A DNA stretch of 64,000 bases from JBCDJG01 sp038748065 (GTDB lineage: Bacteria; Pseudomonadota; Gammaproteobacteria; Pseudomonadales; Halieaceae), in contig JBCDJG010000004.1 of the NCBI GenBank assembly GCA_038748065.1, positions 1 to 64,000 of the forward strand, in the 5' to 3' direction. Positions 1-6,884 of this stretch are shown here, one piece after another (positions within the stretch are counted from its first letter, which is position 1; every line of letters begins with the position of its first letter). The notes under the pieces were generated by a model, which saw only the letters and a program-made list of their open reading frames with translations, was not told the origin of the DNA and ran no database searches. The translations under genes and the position numbers were made by a program.

Positions 1-167
1 AGTTCATCCTTCAGCTCCCAAGCTTCAGCCTTTAGCGAAACAAAGCGCTCGAGCGACGGAGAACCCGCTTCCACCTCCTGGTCCATTGCTACCATCTTCT
101 CAACGAAGGATCGGTAAAGTTTCTCAGCTTCAACAGCTTGCTCAGCAAGTTCATTCGCTTGGGACAT
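1..167 (-). CDS. Hypothetical protein, N-terminal part, runs off the window
   Basis: ATG at 167 with a GGAGAG ribosome site a few bases upstream opens a frame that runs to the window edge without a stop, giving 55 codons. The peptide begins MSQANELAEQAVEAEKLYRS, is rich in Glu, Ala and Lys, and looks like one long amphipathic helix. I do not recognise a family. It is on the same strand as the integrase and is probably element cargo, separated from the next gene by the inverted-repeat region at 253-386. Confidence 0.5.
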   Translation of the reverse strand, partial: MSQANELAEQAVEAEKLYRSFVEKMVAMDQEVEAGSPSLERFVSLKAEAWELKDE

Positions 168-252
168 TAGTCTCTCCAATAGAAAATAGTGTTTCCGTTC
201 CTCGTGGAACATTGAGCAAAGGACCACCCCCGACATATGGTTATATATAAGA

Positions 253-386
253 CTCTCTCTATGCGACTGGCTTTTATGCAAAGATTGCCGAAATAGAGTT
301 CGCATCGAGAATGGCTGGCTTGGCTCGTTCGTTTTACCCAGTCTGTATACGACTGGGTAGGCCTAAACCCAGTCGTATAGAGAGAG
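253..386. repeat. Inverted-repeat cluster with shared CCAGTCGTATA core
   Basis: Three related blocks occur here. CTCTCTCTATGCGACTGG at 253-270 is mirrored with one mismatch by the block at 369-386. A 13-bp perfect inverted repeat (arms 346-358 and 367-379, 8-bp spacer) can form a hairpin, and its left arm also belongs to an imperfect palindrome at 336-358. No T-tract follows, so a simple terminator is unlikely. It lies in the 232-bp gap between two minus-strand genes. Operators for the element's HTH/AlpA regulators, a replication or excision site, or a promoter region are all possible. Confidence 0.6.
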
Positions 387-399
387 CGTGAAATGATAA

Positions 400-852
400 T
401 CATCGAGAGACAACCCTCAGGTTTACAGGCGACGACCACTGGTCTCGAGCTTTGCACCAGTAAGAGAGAGGTACATTGCTCGGAAGAATGCCCTCGTCAT
501 ACCTCACTCCCTTAGAGGGCTCATCAATGCCGTTCCAGGTCACCGCGACTAACGTTGGATAGCTCCTTACTTTCCTCCCCATGCGGGTAACACAGATGAA
601 GCCCGCGGCTATTAGTTCGGTCTTGGCTTTGTATAATGTCGCTGTGGATTTCCAGCCCCGCTGCCTCAAAACCGCCCAGGCTGCCGTAAGCGGGCCGTTG
701 TTTCTCCCGTTGTACTGGTAGCAGATATCAATCAGTAGCTTCACCGCGTGGGGAGATAGGCCGGTATATCGTTCTGATGCAACTACCCGCTTTGGTATTC
801 CAACAAATGACTCTCGTTTCTTACTGCTCTTCCGGCCATCTGTAAGAGCCAT
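400..852 (-). CDS. Element-borne protein with winged-helix-like segment
   Basis: The 150-aa frame starts at ATG 852 with a GAGGGGG purine tract about 10 bases upstream; a longer in-frame start at 978 would run through the gene upstream. The middle region (about residues 25-100) contains GLSPHAVKLLIDICYQYNG followed by a segment reading like a helix-turn-helix and wing (TLYKAKTELIAAGFICVTRMG region). Similar small winged-helix proteins are frequent beside integrases in proteobacterial islands and may act in regulation or replication of the element. The specific role is inferred only from fold-like features and context. Confidence 0.6.
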   Translation of the reverse strand: MALTDGRKSSKKRESFVGIPKRVVASERYTGLSPHAVKLLIDICYQYNGRNNGPLTAAWAVLRQRGWKSTATLYKAKTELIAAGFICVTRMGRKVRSYPTLVAVTWNGIDEPSKGVRYDEGILPSNVPLSYWCKARDQWSSPVNLRVVSR

Positions 853-854
853 GT

Positions 855-1145
855 TTAGAAGCCCCCTCGGATGCCATTGCTTCTGGCCATACTCGACATG
901 GACGTAAATCCAGCATGACTGGAGCAGTATCCCCAGGGGCGCTCGTGTTTTAGAAGAATTACTCCGCAACTGATACATCGATCTTTAGTTTGTTTGTGCT
1001 GTTTGTGCCGCGTGGATTTCGATATGCTCATCGGGTCCGCCACTTTGATTGCCGTCAAAAGGACATCAGGGTCCTGCTCCCCCACGGAGCAGGCTTTTCT
1101 TTGGAGTACTCTTGTAAGAGTCGCCAGATGTGGTTCCTCAGTCAC
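855..1145 (-). CDS. Small hypothetical protein, possible zinc-knuckle
   Basis: This 96-aa frame fits exactly between the AlpA-like gene and the winged-helix gene. It starts at a GTG (1145) that overlaps the stop of the upstream gene (1138-1140) by 8 bp and ends 2 bp before the next start. The C-terminal half has CISCG and a later Cys in GYC, a possible partial metal-binding motif. I see no recognisable family, and composition gives little support, so the case rests on tight packing and probable translational coupling. It could be a chance open frame. Confidence 0.4.
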   Translation of the reverse strand: MTEEPHLATLTRVLQRKACSVGEQDPDVLLTAIKVADPMSISKSTRHKQHKQTKDRCISCGVILLKHERPWGYCSSHAGFTSMSSMARSNGIRGGF

Positions 1146-1458
1146 ACTTCTGAGAGACTTTCCTGAGAAGGTCTCTTATGTCTTCTGCTCTCCACACAGT
1201 GGTCCGGCTGCTCAACTTGATTCCCGGTGGTGCCTTGCCCTCCTGCACCCACTTCCACCAAGTCGAGCGGCCGATCCCAAAGAATGGGTAGATCTGTTTG
1301 TCGCGGAGGAGGCCTGTCTTCGGAAGATCTTCTAACATACGGATGGTAGTATTCCAACGGTGCTTCGGGGTGTCGCAGGCGGTATCCATGTTCGCTCCCA
1401 GTGATTTCAGTTGATCCGAATCTCGAACTAGATTAACCGGGAGCATGACGGTCGTCAT
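1138..1458 (-). CDS. AlpA-family helix-turn-helix regulator
   Basis: A 106-aa protein. The C-terminal two thirds (about residues 47-105) has the layout of the AlpA/phage-regulator MerR-like fold: LLRDKQIYPFFGIGRSTWWK forms the helix-turn-helix, followed by a wing (KLSSRTTVWRAEDI) and a closing helix. AlpA proteins act as transcription activators of integrase or as excisionase-like directionality factors in P4-type islands. The roughly 45-residue N-terminal extension is unrecognised. It is on the same strand as the integrase, two genes downstream, which fits control of excision. Family confidence is good; whether it acts on this integrase is inferred. Confidence 0.75.
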   Translation of the reverse strand: MTTVMLPVNLVRDSDQLKSLGANMDTACDTPKHRWNTTIRMLEDLPKTGLLRDKQIYPFFGIGRSTWWKWVQEGKAPPGIKLSSRTTVWRAEDIRDLLRKVSQKCD

Positions 1459-1528
1459 TGTGGCTTTCTCTTGAGAAACCCAGAAAAGCCCATTTTCGAT
1501 GGAGTGATTGAGCGGGTGTTTATTAAGC

Positions 1529-2041
1529 TTAGTACTCGGGCTTTCTTTCGTATATTTCCTCTAACCTTGCAGATACCATGCTGGCCTCGTCCGAATTGGT
1601 GCCCGGATTTCTCTGAGTCCTAATGAGCGTTGTGACCTCCGCGATCCGCTTAATACGGGCTTGGTGCTTGTAGTAGTGGTCCTTGATTGTTCCTTCTGAC
1701 ACACCAGTCATCTCAGACGTCAGCTCTAGCGCTTCCAAGAACTCTCTGCCAGGTAGCAGGAATGACATCAAGCTTTCCGCCTCTCCTGCCCACGTGTGAA
1801 CTTTGGAGCCCGATGGATTGAACATTTCTGAGGGCTTGATGTTTCCAGACAGCACCGATGACATTTCGCTAGCGATTAACTCTTGGACCTCAGGAGGGAT
1901 GTTATTGCCTTTTTCCACACTGTTACAGAAGTACTGGTAGATCAGTTGTGTGGAAGTAGTTGATCCTTTCTGAGCATCGTAGAGGAGCCCATCTAAGGAG
2001 TGCCCCATGTAGTTGATACTCTCAATCGCTTTGTTGTTCAT
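1529..2041 (-). CDS. Hypothetical protein (170 aa), element cargo
   Basis: ATG at 2041 opens a 170-aa frame with normal, non-repetitive composition, mostly predicted helical and soluble, no signal peptide or membrane segment. Near the C-terminus a stretch around TGVSEGTIKDHYYKHQARIK resembles a helix-turn-helix recognition region, so DNA binding is possible. I do not recognise the family. It lies between the AlpA-like regulator and a 92-aa orphan on the same strand. Confidence 0.6.
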   Translation of the reverse strand: MNNKAIESINYMGHSLDGLLYDAQKGSTTSTQLIYQYFCNSVEKGNNIPPEVQELIASEMSSVLSGNIKPSEMFNPSGSKVHTWAGEAESLMSFLLPGREFLEALELTSEMTGVSEGTIKDHYYKHQARIKRIAEVTTLIRTQRNPGTNSDEASMVSARLEEIYERKPEY

Positions 2042-2182
2042 TCCACTGCGGCCTTCGCGATAGCCAGTCTTACAGCTATATGGCTCTATCGTGCCTCCTC
2101 AATCCGGAAAGCGGGTCGTGTGCATGAGCACAAAGACACGCGCCTGTCCCGTATTCGCCCGTTACTGGAAGTGCGCTCGTTC

Positions 2183-2211
2183 TGATCATGAAGGTGCTAG
2201 GCGCATGATCA
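2183..2211. repeat. Perfect 8-bp inverted repeat TGATCATG/CATGATCA
   Basis: Arms at 2183-2190 and 2204-2211 with a 13-bp spacer lie in the 192-bp gap between the 92-aa and 170-aa element genes. There is no T-tract on either side. An operator or promoter-proximal site for the downstream minus-strand gene is more likely than a terminator. Nothing else stands out in this gap. Confidence 0.35.
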
Positions 2212-2233
2212 TTAGCGTTCAGTTGTTTCGCTC

Positions 2234-2512
2234 CTATTGCTTAAGAGCTTCAGCCGCTTCAGCAATATTGTTCATCGCGTTTGCTAGACGAGAGTCGAGC
2301 ATTCTAAAGATCTCTCTGTATCCGGAGGTTGCCTGGTCGTCATCATCAAAGGGAGAGTTTCTAGAAAGGTAGCTCATCATATTCGCGACGTCACTGCATG
2401 CTTCAAAAAGCGTCGTTGAGAGCTGATACGTTGGATTTGATTTTGCCCATAACATGTTCTCCAGATGTTCGCTTGAAATTCGAAGGCCGGCTTCTGGTTC
2501 TCCTTCGCTCAC
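2234..2512 (-). CDS. Hypothetical protein (92 aa), element cargo
   Basis: A 92-aa acidic, helical, soluble protein starting at GTG 2512 (MSEGEPEAGLRISSEHLENM) just downstream of the integrase stop. It has an internal acidic run (FDDDDQ) and no recognised domain. The start is weakly supported because only a G-rich tract precedes it. Its position directly after the integrase on the same strand is where excisionases or small accessory factors often lie, but it lacks a clear DNA-binding motif. Confidence 0.5.
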   Translation of the reverse strand: MSEGEPEAGLRISSEHLENMLWAKSNPTYQLSTTLFEACSDVANMMSYLSRNSPFDDDDQATSGYREIFRMLDSRLANAMNNIAEAAEALKQ

Positions 2513-2539
2513 CCCCGCTACTGTTACGTCAGACTGTAA

Positions 2540-3778
2540 CTAGTTGTAGGCATTCTTAAACCTGCCGATAACAACGTTTCCATCGCGTGCCTGCTCCTTG
2601 AGTGCATCCAGGTAGTCTGCCCACTTCTGCATCATCTCTTGGCGCTGGGGCAGGTGTTTCGTTCGGTTATACGCTCTACCAAGGGAGTCCTTTACCTGGT
2701 GGGCCAACTGTTGTTCGATCCATTCGAGTCGATAGCCCAATTGTTCGTCCATCAGCGTGCGAGCTGATGCCCTGAACCCGTGAGCGCAATGTTGCGTTTT
2801 AGTATCGTAACCGAGATTCTGAAGGGCACTGTTTATCGTCGCTGGACTGGCGTGCTTTTTACGGTGCCTGGCGTTAGGAAAAACATACGGCAGCCGACCA
2901 GTCAAAGGCTCCAGATCCCTGAGAATCTCGATTGACTGCGTGGCGAGAGGGACGATATGTGGCTGCGTAGTCTTCATTTTTTCACCTGGCAGCTTCCACA
3001 CGCCCTCGCGCCAGTCGATCTCCTGCCACTCCATGCTGATCATTTCTCCGGGTCTTTGAAATAGTAGCGGACACAACCTGAGCAAACAGCGCACCGTGTG
3101 AGTCCCCTCATAGCTATCGATCGCGAGAAGCAGCTCGCCGAACTCTTTGGGTTCGACGATGGCGGGTCGGTGCCGAGTGCCTTTCGGTCTCAGAACCCCT
3201 GCGAGATCGGCTGCTGGATTGGCTTCGATCCGTCGAGTTTGTTTGGCGTAGCGGAAAATCTGATTGAGCACCTGTCGCGCATTATGGGCTGTATCTATGG
3301 CGCCGCGGTCCTCGATGCGCTGTAGCACAGAGAGAAGATCTGAGGTGTCAAGGTGGTTGATAGGTGTATGTCCCAGCCAGGGATTCAGGTCGTTTTGCAA
3401 AAGCCCTCTTCGCTTGCTCGCTGTAGATTCTGCCCATATGGGGGTCTGCTTCCCAAACCACTCGGAGGCGACACTTTTAAACGTGTTCTCGGCCTCCCAC
3501 TCCTCTTTGGACTTTCTGGACCGCTTGACCCGCCCCGGATCGATATCATTACGGAGTAGGGCGCGGGCATCGTCCCTACACGCTCGAGCGTCTTTCAGGC
3601 CAACCTCTGGATAGACGCCGTATGCCAATCGCTTCTCTTTACCAGCGAATCTGTACTTGTGGCGCCAGTACTTCGAGCCGTTGGGGTGCACTTCCAGATA
3701 GAGGCCCTTTTCATCGGCCAGGCGATACACCTTTTCACGTGCTTTAGCCTGCTTTACCTCTTGCGCGGTGAGTGGCAT
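2540..3778 (-). CDS. Tyrosine-type integrase (DUF4102 / P4-like)
   Basis: A 412-aa site-specific recombinase. Residues 1-90 form the DUF4102-type arm-binding domain (KYWRHKYRFAGKEKRLAYG), residues about 100-190 the core-binding SAM-like domain, and the rest the catalytic domain. Visible catalytic residues are the Arg in LFQRPGEMISMEW, HGFR in HGFRASARTLMDE, the His of QLAHQVKDS and the nucleophile Tyr in GRAYNRTKH. ATG 3778 is chosen because AAGGAG lies six bases upstream; a TTG six bases further out would abut that site. It faces away from tRNA-Phe, whose 3' end is the likely attachment site. Family call is firm, target inferred. Confidence 0.93.
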   Translation of the reverse strand: MPLTAQEVKQAKAREKVYRLADEKGLYLEVHPNGSKYWRHKYRFAGKEKRLAYGVYPEVGLKDARACRDDARALLRNDIDPGRVKRSRKSKEEWEAENTFKSVASEWFGKQTPIWAESTASKRRGLLQNDLNPWLGHTPINHLDTSDLLSVLQRIEDRGAIDTAHNARQVLNQIFRYAKQTRRIEANPAADLAGVLRPKGTRHRPAIVEPKEFGELLLAIDSYEGTHTVRCLLRLCPLLFQRPGEMISMEWQEIDWREGVWKLPGEKMKTTQPHIVPLATQSIEILRDLEPLTGRLPYVFPNARHRKKHASPATINSALQNLGYDTKTQHCAHGFRASARTLMDEQLGYRLEWIEQQLAHQVKDSLGRAYNRTKHLPQRQEMMQKWADYLDALKEQARDGNVVIGRFKNAYN

Positions 3779-3871
3779 CGACAACTCCTTTATGGGGGCA
3801 TAAGCCAGGCTGATTTTGCAATGTGCCCCCAGAAATGCCCCATGAATGCTCGATTAGAGACGAGGTTTACT

Positions 3872-3944
3872 TGGACTAACGAGAACTATATTACTTGCCA
3901 ACGTCCTGATTTTCAGGAGCTTTATAGATCAATATGGACTAACG
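3872..3944. other. Symmetric repeats in the presumed attachment region
   Basis: The direct repeat TGGACTAACG occurs at 3872-3881 and 3935-3944. Exactly between them is a perfect inverted repeat TCCTGA-TTT-TCAGGA (3904-3918). The whole lies in the gap between the integrase start and the 3' end of tRNA-Phe. Direct repeats beside an integrase are typical of arm-type or excisionase sites, and the inverted repeat could be a core-like or regulatory site. Function is inferred from position. Confidence 0.5.
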
Positions 3945-3956
3945 GATTGGGATATA

Positions 3957-4032
3957 TGGTGCCCAGAGACAGAATCGAACTGCCGACACGGGGATTTTCA
4001 ATCCCCTGCTCTACCAACTGAGCTATCTGGGC
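3957..4032 (-). tRNA. tRNA-Phe (GAA)
   Basis: The minus strand gives a 76-nt cloverleaf ending in encoded CCA. The acceptor stem is GCCCAGA paired with TCTGGGC, the D-arm contains TAGCTCAGTTGGTAGAGC, the anticodon loop is TTGAAAA with GAA at its centre, and the T-arm contains GTTCGATTC. The anticodon reads Phe codons. The promoter is just upstream at 4059-4087. The 3' end faces the integrase and is the probable integration site; the gene is intact as read. Confidence 0.97.
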
Positions 4033-4058
4033 ATGGTGCGGAACCGCAAGAGGCGCGT

Positions 4059-4087
4059 ATTAAACCGGGATGGCTGGCCCTAGTCAA
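4059..4087 (-). promoter_or_regulatory. Sigma-70 promoter of tRNA-Phe
   Basis: On the minus strand TTGACT (4087-4082) and TTTAAT (4064-4059) are separated by 17 bp, followed by a GC-rich stretch as in stable-RNA promoters under stringent control. The predicted start lies about 20 bases before the tRNA 5' end. Confidence 0.65.
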
Positions 4088-4096
4088 GGCCGGCTA

Positions 4097-4369
4097 TTAC
4101 TCGCTCGGCGGGACGTAACCCTCGGCCTGATCGTAGTCTTCGCCGGCAAAAAACTTGTCCATTTCGCCCTGCAGGTACTTGCGGGCCTCAGGGTCTACGA
4201 GGCTCAGGTGTTTCTCGTTGATCAGCATGGTCTGGTGTGCCTGCCAGTCTGCCCAGGCTTGCTTGGAGATGGAATCGAAGATCTCCTGGCCCTTGGGGCC
4301 CGGGTAGGGAGGCTGATCGAGGCCTTCCATGTCTTGCTGGTACTTCTTACAGAATACGGTACGGGACAT
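4097..4369 (-). CDS. yggX: Probable Fe(2+)-trafficking protein YggX
   Basis: A 90-aa protein of the usual YggX size and sequence: it begins MSRTVFCKKYQQDMEGLD with the conserved Cys at position 7 and contains GQEIFDSISKQAWADWQAHQ. YggX is a small cytosolic protein linked to iron handling and protection of Fe-S enzymes against oxidants. It lies 13 bp downstream of mutY on the same strand, a pairing conserved in gammaproteobacteria and sensible because MutY is an Fe-S enzyme. Transcribed towards the tRNA-Phe gene. Confidence 0.95.
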   Translation of the reverse strand: MSRTVFCKKYQQDMEGLDQPPYPGPKGQEIFDSISKQAWADWQAHQTMLINEKHLSLVDPEARKYLQGEMDKFFAGEDYDQAEGYVPPSE

Positions 4370-4382
4370 AACGTTGCCTCTA

Positions 4383-5441
4383 TCAGTAGAAGGGGTCGGC
4401 TTTTAGGGTCTCTAGCAGGCCCACGACGGGGGCCGCGAGACCAACGGCCGGGGGCTGGCGCAGGTTATACCAGAGCTGTTCGTCACTCGCCATCACCGCC
4501 TGCGGACAGGTGGGTAGCGTCGCCAGGATGGGCTGGATATCGAGGTGGTAGTGGCTGAAGGTATGGCGAAAGGGGCTCCAGCGCTCGATGCTGGTCGGCG
4601 CGAATTGGAAGCGGTCCACACACCAGGTCTCGGCTGCGCTCGCATCGGCCAATTCGGGGAAGCACCAAAGGCCGCCCCAGATGCCGCTGGGCGGTCTTCG
4701 TTCCAGCCATAGAGAACCCTCGGGGTCGCGCAGCATGAGAAAGTGCGTACTGCGCTCCGGCAGCGCTTTCTTTGGTTTCTTGCCCGGGTATTGCGTTTGA
4801 GTTCCACTGGCCAGGGCGGAGCAATCCTCCTGCAGCGGGCAGTCGCCGCAACGTGGCCGGGTTCGGGTGCACAGGGTCGCGCCCAGGTCCATCATGGCCT
4901 GGGTGTAGTCCGCAATACGCGACGTTGGCGTGTAGGTTTCCGCGGATGCCCACAGGCTTTTCAATGTGCTGGCCTCGCCAGGCCATCCCGCCACTGCGCC
5001 GTGGCGGGCCAATACTCGCTTGACGTTGCCATCCAGTATGGGCGCTCGTTTACGGTGAGCAATGCTGCAGATGGCACCCGCGGTCGAGCGGCCAACGCCC
5101 GGCAGCGCTTCCAGGCCTTCGACGGTATCGGGGAACTCGCCAGCGTGTTCCTCGCACACCTGCTGGGCGGCCTTGTGCAGGTTGCGGGCGCGAGCGTAGT
5201 AACCAAGCCCCGTCCAGTGATGCAGAACCTCGTCCTGGGGTGCAGCGGCCAGTGATTGAACGTCGGGAAATCGATCCATGAACCGCTCGAAGTAGGGGAT
5301 CACGGTGCGCACCTGTGTTTGCTGCAGCATGATTTCTGAAACCCAGACCCGGTAGGGGTTGATGTTCTGCTGCCAGGGCAAGTCATGGCGGCCATGTTGG
5401 TCGAACCAGGTGAGGACGCGTTGGTGAAAGCTGGGGGTCAT
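4383..5441 (-). CDS. mutY: A/G-specific adenine DNA glycosylase MutY
   Basis: A 352-aa base-excision repair enzyme removing adenine paired with 8-oxoguanine. Visible are the catalytic Glu in WVSEIMLQQTQV, the helix-hairpin-helix LPGVGRSTAGAI, the catalytic Asp in ILDGNVKRVLARHGA, and the Fe-S loop C-x6-C-x2-C-x5-C (CTRTRPRCGDCPLQEDC). The last 120 residues form the NUDIX-like domain that recognises 8-oxoG. Length is normal and ATG 5441 is the natural start. It forms an operon with yggX. Confidence 0.97.
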   Translation of the reverse strand: MTPSFHQRVLTWFDQHGRHDLPWQQNINPYRVWVSEIMLQQTQVRTVIPYFERFMDRFPDVQSLAAAPQDEVLHHWTGLGYYARARNLHKAAQQVCEEHAGEFPDTVEGLEALPGVGRSTAGAICSIAHRKRAPILDGNVKRVLARHGAVAGWPGEASTLKSLWASAETYTPTSRIADYTQAMMDLGATLCTRTRPRCGDCPLQEDCSALASGTQTQYPGKKPKKALPERSTHFLMLRDPEGSLWLERRPPSGIWGGLWCFPELADASAAETWCVDRFQFAPTSIERWSPFRHTFSHYHLDIQPILATLPTCPQAVMASDEQLWYNLRQPPAVGLAAPVVGLLETLKADPFY

Positions 5442-5572
5442 GGAGGCTTGCTTAGGGTGCTGGAGCCCCGCTCTCGCGGGGGGTAACTGCCTGTACTCGC
5501 TGGAGAAACTCAGGCCAAGAAGGATACGGTGAGTGTGGTGATACTGCCAGTGAATTCAAGGACTTGTTGGCA

Positions 5573-5578
5573 TATAAT
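5573..5578 (+). promoter_or_regulatory. -10 box upstream of hisB
   Basis: A consensus TATAAT (in GGCATATAATGGCG) lies 41 bp upstream of the hisB ATG in the 177-bp mutY-hisB divergent gap. No good -35 hexamer is visible at 16-18 bp, so it may depend on an activator or be weak. It is the only strong promoter-like signal for the hisBHAF operon here. Confidence 0.45.
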
Positions 5579-5618
5579 GGCGCGCTTTTCGGGGCATGGG
5601 GCCCCAGCGGAGCTGGCC

Positions 5619-6212
5619 ATGGCTGAACGCAAAGCCACCGTAATGCGCGACACACTGGAAACCCAGATCACGGTAAGCGTGAATCTGGACGGCACCGGTG
5701 TGGCCAAATTCGACACCGGCATTCCCTTCCTCGAGCATATGATGGATCAGATTGCCCGACACGGATTGCTCGATCTCGAGATCAAGGCCAGCGGTGATCT
5801 ACACATCGATGATCACCACACGGTTGAAGACATCGGCATTACGCTCGGCCAGGCAGTCGCCGAGGCGGTGGGTGATAAAAAGGGCATTCTGCGTTATGGC
5901 CATGCCTACGTTCCACTCGACGAGGCGCTGTCGCGGGTGGTCATCGATTTTTCTGGCCGCCCCGGCCTGGAATTTCATGTGCCCTTCACGCGAGCCTCGG
6001 TTGGCGGCTTTGACGTGGATCTGTTTCACGAGTTTTTCCAGGGCTTTATTAACCATGCCCAGGTCACGCTGCACGTGGATAACCTCCGCGGTGAAAACAC
6101 CCATCACCAGGCGGAAACCGTATTCAAGGCCTTCGGTCGGGCCCTGCGCATGGCGCTGTCTGCCGATCCGCGCATGGCGGGCGTCATGCCATCGACTAAA
6201 GGCGTTCTCTAG
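5619..6212 (+). CDS. hisB: Imidazoleglycerol-phosphate dehydratase
   Basis: A 197-aa single-function HisB, the sixth step of histidine synthesis (IGP to imidazole-acetol phosphate); it lacks the HisN phosphatase half found in enterobacterial HisB. Mn-binding HxxED-type motifs are visible: HIDDHHTVEDIGIT near residue 62 and a second ENTHHQAETVFKAFGRAL near residue 160. Start ATG 5619 is preceded by CGGAG; the frame stays open further upstream but without similarity. First gene of hisB-hisH-hisA-hisF. Confidence 0.97.
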   Translation: MAERKATVMRDTLETQITVSVNLDGTGVAKFDTGIPFLEHMMDQIARHGLLDLEIKASGDLHIDDHHTVEDIGITLGQAVAEAVGDKKGILRYGHAYVPLDEALSRVVIDFSGRPGLEFHVPFTRASVGGFDVDLFHEFFQGFINHAQVTLHVDNLRGENTHHQAETVFKAFGRALRMALSADPRMAGVMPSTKGVL

Positions 6213-6233
6213 CTCCACGCAACGAGGTTTGTC

Positions 6234-6884
6234 ATGTCCGGTGTAGTCGCCGTTATCGATTACGGCATGGGCAATTTGCACTCTGTGGCCAGCGCGCTGG
6301 AACACGTGGGCGCCGAGCGCGTTGTGGTGACGCACGATGCCGCGGAAATCGCCCGGGCAGACCGGGTGATCTTCCCGGGGGTGGGTGCAATTCGCGATTG
6401 TATGGCGGAAATTCGCCGCCTCGAGTGTGATCGACTACTGCAGCAGGCACTCACGGAACAGCAGGTGCCCGTGCTTGCGATCTGCGTTGGCCTGCAGGCA
6501 CTCATGACGCGCTCCGAAGAAAATAACGGCGTCGACTGCCTCGACATCATCCCCGGTGAGGTGCGTTTTTTTGGGCATCCGCTCACTGATAGCGACGGTC
6601 AGCGCCTCAAGGTGCCCCATATGGGCTGGAACCGGGTGCGCCAAACCCGCAGCCACCCGCTCTGGCAGAACATTGAAGACGACAGTCGCTTTTACTTCGT
6701 ACACAGCTACTACGTGCATGCACAGGAGCGCAGCCTGTTGGCGGGCGCGCTGGATTACGGCGTGGCCGCGGATGCGGCGCTGGCGAGAGATAACCTGTTT
6801 GCCGTGCAGTTTCACCCCGAGAAGAGTGCGACTGCGGGGCTACAGCTGCTACGCAACTTTTTGAATTGGAACGGACAATGTTGA
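6234..6884 (+). CDS. hisH: Imidazole glycerol phosphate synthase, glutaminase subunit HisH
   Basis: A 216-aa class I glutamine amidotransferase that supplies ammonia to HisF. The nucleophile Cys84 lies in AICVGLQALM and the His-Glu pair in FAVQFHPEKSATAG near the C-terminus. The oxyanion strand DYGMGNL is at residues 9-15. Its TGA overlaps the ATG of hisA by 7 bp, so the two are probably translationally coupled. The heterodimer partner HisF is two genes downstream. Confidence 0.97.
   Translation: MSGVVAVIDYGMGNLHSVASALEHVGAERVVVTHDAAEIARADRVIFPGVGAIRDCMAEIRRLECDRLLQQALTEQQVPVLAICVGLQALMTRSEENNGVDCLDIIPGEVRFFGHPLTDSDGQRLKVPHMGWNRVRQTRSHPLWQNIEDDSRFYFVHSYYVHAQERSLLAGALDYGVAADAALARDNLFAVQFHPEKSATAGLQLLRNFLNWNGQC

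Larger units (their letters stand above)
1..3957. mobile_element. Integrative element at tRNA-Phe (partial, integrase end)
   Basis: Everything from the left edge to the 3' end of tRNA-Phe reads as one inserted element. A DUF4102-type tyrosine integrase lies next to the tRNA, followed by a run of small same-strand genes with an AlpA-type regulator. The base composition is visibly more AT-rich than in the his/mutY region beyond the tRNA. Integrases of this family commonly use the 3' end of a tRNA gene as attachment site. The far boundary, expected to show a direct repeat of the tRNA 3' end, is not in the window, so size and most cargo are unknown. The visible part carries no conjugation, capsid or recognised defence gene. 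Confidence 0.75.

Noticed and set aside
167..457. Minus-strand 96-codon open frame across the inverted repeats
   Set aside because: It overlaps the end of the better-supported winged-helix gene, consists largely of repeat-derived sequence and has no ribosome site or recognisable content.
994..1335. Plus-strand 113-codon open frame opposite the AlpA-like gene
   Set aside because: Antisense to a recognisable AlpA family protein and without similarity; a shadow frame.
1..3957. Defence system in the tRNA-Phe element
   Set aside because: No restriction, toxin-antitoxin, retron, CBASS or abortive-infection signature seen in the visible genes; cargo beyond the window may differ.
3659..4021. Plus-strand 120-codon frame over the integrase start and the tRNA gene
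   Set aside because: It reads through tRNA-Phe and antisense to the integrase; not a plausible protein.
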